NCBI GenBank assembly: GCA_024741835.1
Contig: JAENRP010000261.1
Location: 3,150 to 64,867 of the forward strand
Length of the DNA: 61,718 nt
Reading direction: 5' to 3'
From: Diplocarpon mali
Lineage: Eukaryota; Ascomycota; Leotiomycetes; Helotiales; Drepanopezizaceae
The position numbers and the translations under genes are program-made. Positions 54,610-61,718 of the stretch are shown piece by piece (positions within the stretch are counted from its first letter, which is position 1; each line of letters starts with the position of its first letter). Below the pieces are notes generated by a model. That model made no database searches, had not been told where the DNA came from, and worked only from the letters and a program-made list of their open reading frames with translations.

Positions 54610-54665
54610 CTTTTAATATGCTATATTAGTTAAGAACTATATAGCACGGCTAGTCTACTAGCGTA
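54610..54665 (-). other. 3'-terminal hairpins of LINE-B
   Basis: Minus strand: GCTAG/CTAGC stem followed by GTGCTATAT pairing with ATATAGCAT. The same arrangement as in LINE-A, with a longer second stem. Confidence 0.6.
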
Positions 54666-54879
54666 TTGAATCATTATATACACTTTTCGGTCTATATCGC
54701 TTTACAATTAAGTATTCGGGAATATGCTCCCTTTTAGAATAAGGAAATAAGAAAATAGCACTAGTATTGAAAATATCAATCTCGCCCTAATAGCCGCCTA
54801 GCGAGCTCTAACCCTCGGTCTTTAGCTCTTGCTCCTAATGCCGCTTTCTTATACAAATACCAGTTTCTTTTAGGAATAT

Positions 54880-57800
54880 AAGTACTGCTTTAATTCCAAT
54901 TCGCGTATAGAGTAAAATAGCTATAGTAATTGTACTATAGCGTATAGCCTTATTTACCCAGTTGATTATTGCCTTCTACTATATTTTATAATATTTGCAG
55001 TTTAAAAGTAGGTGAATTGCGGTTTTAGTGCTCTTATAAGCGCATTTATCAGTCTACGCTAGCCCTAATCGGTATAAGTACGAATTTAAATATCTATAAC
55101 CTAATTTCAATTAATAGAACGTACTATTAGTAGTACGCTTTACCCTTATAGGTAGAAGTGGTTTTCTTAAGACTTTGCAATTATACTTCTTTGCGTAGGT
55201 CTTAAGGGTTAGTTTAGTAAGGTTTATAGATATATTTATATATATCTTACCCTTAGTTTGCATATTAACTAGGACCCTTAAGAATGCGAATAATATATTA
55301 TTCGAATCGATCGGAGCTTTAATAGCTAATTTAGCCAATTCGTCGGCTTTCTTATTTCCTATAATATCGCTATAGCCTAGAACCTAGCAGATTATGATTT
55401 TTACTCCTATATTCGTAATCTAAGTAGAAGCGATAATAGCTCTAATTTGCTAACTTTAGCCTAGATTATCAAAGGGGGTTTCGAGTCGTAGGATCACTAC
55501 CTAATTATCCGAGAAGACCGTATAATCGTTGCCTTCCTTTACTATATAGACCGTATACTCTATTACCTTTGTAATAGCCTTAAGTTCGCTATTATATACT
55601 AGCTTATTACTCTTTAAATTGCCGATTTAAGTATAAATCGGTAATATAAGAGCTCTGCTTAGCGTATAAGTATATATTATAAAACCGTACCCTATTCTAT
55701 AACCTTCTAGAGTTTACAAGCCATTTATATATATTAAAATATCGCAGCTCGTATACGCTATTAGGTAGTTTAAGTAGGCTTTTAATTCTTCGTCTTTTAT
55801 AAGCTTCGATATTCTAATATTATAAGGTACTTCTCTCTTTTATAAAAGGAAATAAAAGTGCCAAATCGCTTCTAGAGTTTCGGCGCTTACTATTAGGCTA
55901 ATTGAGTCGATTAAGCTTTTTATAGTTATAGGCGCAATTTTATCCCTTAATAAGTATTTTTTAACCTCCTTTTAAATAGGGTAGAGTCTACTCAATTTTA
56001 AGGCGCAGAGTATATACTGCCAGCTGCTATAGTTAAGTCTAATCTCTACTAGTAGTAGTGCTGCCTTTAGCTCCTTTAATATTATAAGAGCGGTTTTAAA
56101 GACCCTTAGTATATCCTTAATAGCTAGATTCTAAATTACTTATATCGCTTTGATTTTCGCCTTATTAGGGTAATCGATTTTCTATTATAAAATAGAACTA
56201 TAGTCTGCGATACTAGTAATATAAGCTAGGTAGAGTTATCGAATTGCACGCACTAAGAGCCCTACTAATAGATTCGAGAGTCTATTTATATAGTAATACA
56301 TCTGCCGAGCTAAAGAGGCCTTAATCGAAATATAGTCCTTAAACCTTAGATTTGCATCGAAGTGTATTCCGAGCCACTTTATTAGTTTTTTCGGCGCTAA
56401 CATTATATTATTAGGAAGTCGGATACTTAAGGTGCTCTTTATTAAGTAGAAGTAGATTAGCTTAGTCTTATTAATATCGAATCCAATTGAGTATTTTATC
56501 TCTAATTCAAATAGGTGCTTTGCCTCCCTCTTAAGAATCGAAATATTACATTTGAAGCTCTTCGATGCCGCCGTTAAGGTTAAATTATCTATATATAATA
56601 ATAGCTTAATATTCGTATTTTTAAAAAGGTTGCGAATATATATTAAGAATAGTATCAGCGAAATAAGGCTCTCTTAAGGAATACGTATATTTATTGCCTT
56701 AAACTCTTCTATTTAATTATTAAAAGTAAGCTATAAAGTACGGTTCTTTAAGAACGACTTTATCCAATTAATTAAGCTTAGCGGTAGTTTAAGTTACGCT
56801 AGCACCTAAAGTAGCCTATTCTTAAATACATAGTCGAAGGCTCCTTTAATATCGAGAAAGAGGGTTATAGTCTTAAGCTTATTAGCCTTATTCGATTCTA
56901 CCTTATTTTATAAGAGTAGGGCAGCGTCAATAGCTGATTTTCGCAGCCGACCTCCTATTTAACTACAATAGAGTAGTATAGTAGTTTTAGCTAAATAACT
57001 CAGGCGTCTTACTAGTATTCTTTTTAGTATTTTTCCAAGGCAATTAAATAGAGAGATTACCCTATATGCCTTTAGTCGATTATAGTTGGGTTTTTTCGGC
57101 TTTTTAAAAATATAGCCAATAGCGGATTTCTAGCAAACTAAGTAATAGCCTTAGTTAATAAGTATTAAGTATACTAAGTAGAATACCTAAGGGATCGCCG
57201 AATAGGCCTAAACTATAATCTCTTGCGTAATTAGATTAGGTCTAAGTGTTTTCCCTTTGATTTTTATTATATACGCATCCCTTAGCTCAATTTTTATAAG
57301 TTTTAGCCATTTCTACCTATCGCTATCTTTATACTCTCTTAGATTAATAGGTTCGGACTTTAAAGGCCTAAGGAATAATACGCATTTGAGAATATTACAC
57401 TTTTAATCGAATATCGATTCTAATTCCTTAGTTTCAAAGTTGTATAAGCTCGGAATTAGGGTATTTAGATTATTCGATTTCGTATAGCTTATAGTCTTAA
57501 ATATCGACTAAGCGTCCTCTTTCTCTAAGAACCGATTCTAGTGCTCTTTCTTCTTTGACTTAATTATATTAAAGTAGAGGTTTTTCGCACTCTTTAATTC
57601 GCTTATATAAAGCATATACCTTAAGGATTTATTTAATTGGTATAATTATTGCATTTCTTTTCAAAGTCGCTTTAGATTATCGTTCTATTAGAGTTTACTT
57701 ATTATTAATCGATTTTATCTTAGAATTGCAGTATTCGCCGCTTATGAAATTTTATTAGTAAATAGCTCCTTAAGAGTATCTAACTCTTAGTTTATATACG

Positions 57801-58650
57801 TTATATTTAAATTAATATTAAACTCTTAAAAACTTAAAATAAGGCTCTCTTTGAATTTTCTCTAATTTGCTTTTTTTATATTAAATCGTATAGTCTTATA
57901 GGATAGCGTTTTTCGGCTACTATTAGTAATAGTAAATAGTATCCTAAAATGGTCGGACCCAAGATCTGGTATAGTCTGCCAGTCGGTAATCCTATTAGCT
58001 ATACTATAAGTAGCAAGCGTAAGGTCTATTACAAAGGGTGCCTTTATATTCGGCCTAAAGAATATGCCCTCCCTTAGAGTATTTAGTACATTTAGTTTAA
58101 AGTGCTCGATTATACTAATTAAGCACTCTAAGTCGCTACTCCTTAGTATAATTAGATCCTACCAAAGGTAGTATATATTAAAGTCCCCTACTATAATAGT
58201 ATTATAAAATAGTAAGTTAAGGAGAAGGCTAGCTCTTTGAATTGTCTTACTATTAGTAGGAGACTATAGGTATTTTATATTATAAATATTAATTAGCTAG
58301 GTATTAAACTTAGCTAATTTAATAATTACACAGTTAGGGTCTTATAGTAAGCTAGATATTACCGAAGCAGTAAAAGTACCTAGTATATAGATTGCTACTC
58401 TCGGCCTAAGGGAGCCGTAGTTTAAGAGCAATTATTTATAGGCTGTATAAGCTATACTTCGAAATCTATTAGAGTCGTTAATCGTCTATAGCTCCTAAAT
58501 TGCTATAATTAAGATATTTAGTTCAATAGCTAATTATAGGATATATTCTATAATAGGTAGACTCCGATTTATATTAATCTATAGTATTTTGCAACTATTT
58601 ATTGATTTTAATTAATATATCAATCATCATATACGTATTAGTAATTCTAG
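54880..58650 (-). pseudogene. LINE-B ORF2: endonuclease-RT-RNase H, RIP-inactivated
   Basis: Minus-strand ORF2. Endonuclease domain about 58600-57750; RT about 57300-56200. The catalytic box is Y-I-D-N at 56584-56595, so the second Asp is lost. The following W-L-G-I-H-F-D-A-N-L-R-F-K-D is typical of fungal Tad1-clade RTs. RNase H is about 55750-55330. A stop-free C-terminal stretch of 75 codons at 55111-55338 (M-A-K-L-A-I-K-A-P-I-D-S) follows, in the position where LINE-A has its post-RNase H tail. Confidence 0.7.
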
Positions 58651-60250
58651 TATTTTTCGAATTATTATTCTTTATCGCTAAGTAGAGCTCGTATAGCTTA
58701 AAGTCGGCCGTATAAGTAGTACTTAAGCAATTTGCGCACTTAATACTCAAATAGGGGCATTTTATATTAGTTTTCTTATAAGTATTACAATAGTACTATT
58801 TACTTATATAGTCTCTTGCGCAGAGAATACACTTCTTAACTCTTTTGCATAGAGCTTTAGAGTGGCCGAATCCAGTGCATCTTATACACTAGTAAGTATT
58901 AGGCGTATCGATATATTTTACTACCTTCGCTAATAAACTAGCAATTAGGAGTTTCTTATCGATTGCCCTTTTTACTTAGTTAGAAGCTAGGAATGCGATA
59001 ATTATAATGCCTATCTATACTTCGCTTAAGTTGCGTTTATCCTTTAGAGTTGCTTAATAGGAGGTCCCGATAGGTAATAGCCCCTTATTAAAGGTGCTGA
59101 TTTCTATAGCGACTAATTAGGAGTTAAGTACTCCTGATTCTAAAGAAAATTCCTTAATTAGGATTCTATAAATTGCCACCTTATACTATAGCTCTCTTAT
59201 TAGTATTTTCTCTATATAGGGAAGCACCTCTTATATTATAAAGAGCTTTGAAATAAGGAACTTAATATTAAACTCAGGAGTAGTTGTAACTACTATATTG
59301 CCCTTTAAAGAGAGGGAGATTATAGAAACTACTAAACCTTAAATTCCGCTCTTATTAAAGGCGGCATTGAGTTCATTTCTTATAATAATAGGGGAAAAGT
59401 TTTTAGCCTAGACTGGATATGCTTATAAGAGGGTGCATCTCCTAATAGAGGCCGACCTACCTTTACTACTACTTATACCCTTACTTATAGTATCCTTAGG
59501 TAAACTAGAGCTATTTGTAGCCCTAGCCCTATTCCTAGCGGGATAAATATCGATATTCGTTAGTTTTACCCTATTCTTAATATTATTCGCTACTTAAGCC
59601 TAAGTCGACTTTGGAGCTAGTGTAGTATTTTTCTTTTGCGAATTAGCTATAATTGGCTTTCTATTTATATTTTTAATCTAGTTTTCGATTTTTCTAAAGG
59701 TTTGCTTTAGATTTGCAATTTAAGTAGCTAGTATAATCAAAGTATTGCGTATTTTGCCATTCTTTATATATTCTTTAAAAACCTTTATAAGGTTTAGAAT
59801 GCGGCTTTATTCTTATTTATTTTTTATCGCTAAGTATGCCTTTATAAGGAGGTCTTTTACTTAAAGTATAAGGTTATCGCTAGTCTCTTTTATATTTTAG
59901 TTCTGATTTTTAAAGGTTACCGATAATCTTAGGTTCTTATCAATATAAGGGATTGCAGTAAGGCTAGTAGGTTGTCTCTTGCCCCCGACCTCTATATAGC
60001 TCTATAGTAGTACTAAGGGCGAAAAATGGGATATTGGATTAGAGCTGAAATCTATAAAAATAGGAGCGAATTTGGAGCCGCTAGTGCCTATGCCTTTATT
60101 ACTAAGTAAGAGGCTCGGCTCGGTCTCGTTTTCGAGCTCTATAGCCCTTAAGAGGGTCGGTTCTAGAGTCGGAGAGGTTATTCCCCTAAAGGGGTCGGAA
60201 ATGGGCTCTATAACCCCTTGGGCTAGCTTAGCTTATACAGCCTTATAGCT
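58650..60250 (-). pseudogene. LINE-B ORF1 (gag-like)
   Basis: Minus-strand ORF1 remnant. Near 60170-59990 it reads E-P-I-S-D-P-F-R-G-I-T-S-P-T-L and then R-A-I-E-L-E-N-E-T-E-P-S-L. Cys codons cluster near 58900-58730, as in LINE-A ORF1. Its start is not resolved. Gag role inferred from position. Confidence 0.5.
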
Positions 60251-60344
60251 TTTAGGGGTTTCGGAGGATGATTTGGATTGTATTCTTCGAAGAATAAACG
60301 TGTTTCTAGTACAAAGGCAGGGGGGTCAATTTTTCGAAGTGTGG

Positions 60345-61718
60345 TTTCACTTATTTTTACCCTTAAAAAGGCAAAAGAAGTATAATCAGAAGAAGGAGTA
60401 GTTTTCGTAGCTTGTTTAGCTAGTTTATCTGCTTCTTTATTTCCAATTATATCAGTATGCCCTGGTACCCACTTAATTGCAATACTAGCTCCTTTACTAA
60501 TTAAAGTCTTAGAAGCAGTAATTGCAATAATTTGGTGGTTTTGTCCTAGGCTATCTAAGGGAGTTTTTAATCTCCAAATAGCCGCTTGGTTATCTGAAAA
60601 AATTGTAAAAATATCCCCTTCTTTTGCTATTAAGCTTACTTTTAAGATTGCCTTAACTATAGCTTCAAGCTCTCTATTATAAACTAATTCTAAATTTCCA
60701 ATATTTACTCTATTAAAGTATTCTAGTAATTTTGGAATGAATAGGTCTTTATATAAATATAGAGCGTAGCTATAACCAACTCCGTTCCCTTTAGCTATTT
60801 GAGAGCCGTTAGTATAAATCGATAAATTATTAGTACTATAGATATTTTATAAATACTATAGGTATTATACTACTTCTTCTTTTTTTAGAAGTTTAGATAT
60901 TTCGATATTATAAGGCACTTCCTTTTCCTATAGGGCAAAATAAAAGTGCCTTATTATCTCTAATGAATCTAAATCGACTAAGAAGTATATCGATTTAACT
61001 AAGCTCTCAATTTGAGAAGAGGATTTTATATAGAAATTTTCATCTGCGATAATTTCCTCTTCCTCTTCTTTAATTATTTGAATTGTTTTTTGAACTTCTA
61101 CCTTAATAGGGTATTTTAAGCTTAATTTCAAGGAATAGAGTGCGTAGCGTCTAGCACTATAGTTCAGCCTTATCTATAGTAGTAATAGGGCCGATTCTAA
61201 TTCCATTAGGATAAAAGGGGCTATTTTAAAAACCTTTAATATTTTTCTATAAGTTAAATTTTATATAGCTTATAATAGTTTTAGAATCGCCTTATTTTTA
61301 TATTAAAGTTTCTACTAAAGTATAAAACTATAGTCTATAATACTTATAACGCAGGCTAGGTATAATTGACGTATTGCAAATGGGGAGAGACCTTTTATAA
61401 TAGAAGTTAGTCTATTTATACAGTATAACATTTGCTTTCCTTAGGAAGTCCTAATTGCTCTATTTTCTTTAAATTATAGATTCGAGTCGAAATAAATCCC
61501 TAACCACTTGATTAACTTTTTTAAAGCTAATATAGTATTATCTAAAAGTCTAATCTATAGGGGATTTCTATAGAAAAAATGAATTAATTCTATTTTTTTA
61601 ATATCAAAGCTAATTGAATATTATTCCCTTAGATTAATTAAATCTTTTACCTCTCTTTTAAGAATTTTAATATTACTCTTAAAACTTAAAGAAGAGGCTA
61701 TAAGACTTAAATCATCTA
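60345..61718 (-). pseudogene. LINE-A copy 2 ORF2, RNase H and part of RT
   Basis: Continues LINE-A on the 5' side of the LINE-B insertion. Minus strand: R-V-K-I-S-E at the break, upstream of which K-T-T-P-S-S-D-Y-T-S-F-A-F-L is readable. A 67-codon stop-free stretch lies at 60928-61131 (linker rich in Glu). The RT D-D is intact at 61711-61716. This copy is visibly less decayed than 20579-26445. Confidence 0.7.

Larger units (their letters stand above)
54598..60344 (-). mobile_element. LINE-B: full-length Tad1-like LINE nested in LINE-A
   Basis: About 5.75 kb, with its poly(A) tail as a T-run at the left. It is flanked by the 14-bp direct repeat TTTCACTTATTTTT at 54584-54597 and 60345-60358; some of the Ts may belong to the tail. 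The undisrupted target is seen in LINE-A copy 1 near 21308. Sequence is clearly diverged from LINE-A except at the 3' end. No PAL23. Confidence 0.88.
53852..61718 (-). mobile_element. LINE-A copy 2, split by LINE-B, 5' end beyond window
   Basis: Minus-strand LINE-A inserted in orfX2 of Gy-L copy 2. The visible parts are 53852-54597 (poly(A), hairpins, C-terminus) and 60345-61718 (RNase H back into RT). It aligns closely with 20579-22660, differing mostly by transitions. The last readable codons at the window edge are the RT D-D pair. Confidence 0.85.

Overview
The window is a transposon graveyard from a nuclear genome of a filamentous ascomycete (Pezizomycotina). It is strongly AT-rich. Its element families are typical of such fungi: Ty3/Gypsy, Ty1/Copia and Tad1-like LINEs. 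Nearly every differing position between sister copies that I compared is a C-to-T or G-to-A transition, mostly CpA to TpA. That is the mark of repeat-induced point mutation (RIP). It has turned CAA/CAG codons into stops and catalytic Asp codons into Asn. I see no intact host gene, tRNA, rRNA or CRISPR array. Domain calls come from reading through RIP stops by eye.

Layout, left to right. 1-15302: one minus-strand copy of a very large Gypsy element, here called Gy-L (copy 1). It has its 5' LTR at 15057-15302 and runs off the left edge. After gag, protease, RT, RNase H and integrase it carries two long extra genes, orfX1 and orfX2, which are paralogous to each other. 15303-17361: a truncated Copia element (Cop-B). 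17362-20578: a fragment of Gy-L (copy 4), joined at 20579 to LINE-A (20579-about 26445). From about 26446 to 53851: a plus-strand Gy-L (copy 2), split by two nested LTR elements and cut at 53851 by a second LINE-A copy, which continues past the right edge.

The nesting is fixed by target-site duplications. Gy-S (31245-40920, TSD AATAG) sits in the pol gene of Gy-L copy 2. A short gag-only Gy-L relative (copy 3, 37854-40743, TSD GTAAT) sits inside the right LTR of Gy-S. Cop-A (42982-48605, TSD AAACG) sits in orfX1 of Gy-L copy 2. LINE-B (54598-60344, TSD of up to 14 bp) sits in the second LINE-A. When these insertions are removed, Gy-L copies 1 and 2 are colinear. Over about 3.6 kb of pol the spacing between three marker sites and the stop is identical in both.

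The most unusual feature is a 23-bp GC-rich quasi-palindrome, here called PAL23. Its arms are ACTCGYRGGCC and GGCCYRCGAGT around one central base. I count 43 copies, in Gy-L, Gy-S and Cop-A; I found none in the LINEs or in Cop-B. In almost every copy that lies in coding sequence it is read in the same frame and encodes an octapeptide of the type T-x-R-P-G-L/P-R-V. The copies lie between protein domains: gag/PR, PR/RT, RNase H/IN, IN/RT and C-termini. This resembles the logic of the Rickettsia palindromic elements, but here it is in fungal retrotransposons. PAL23 and the duplicated orfX1/orfX2 pair of Gy-L are the two best candidates for undescribed biology in this window.
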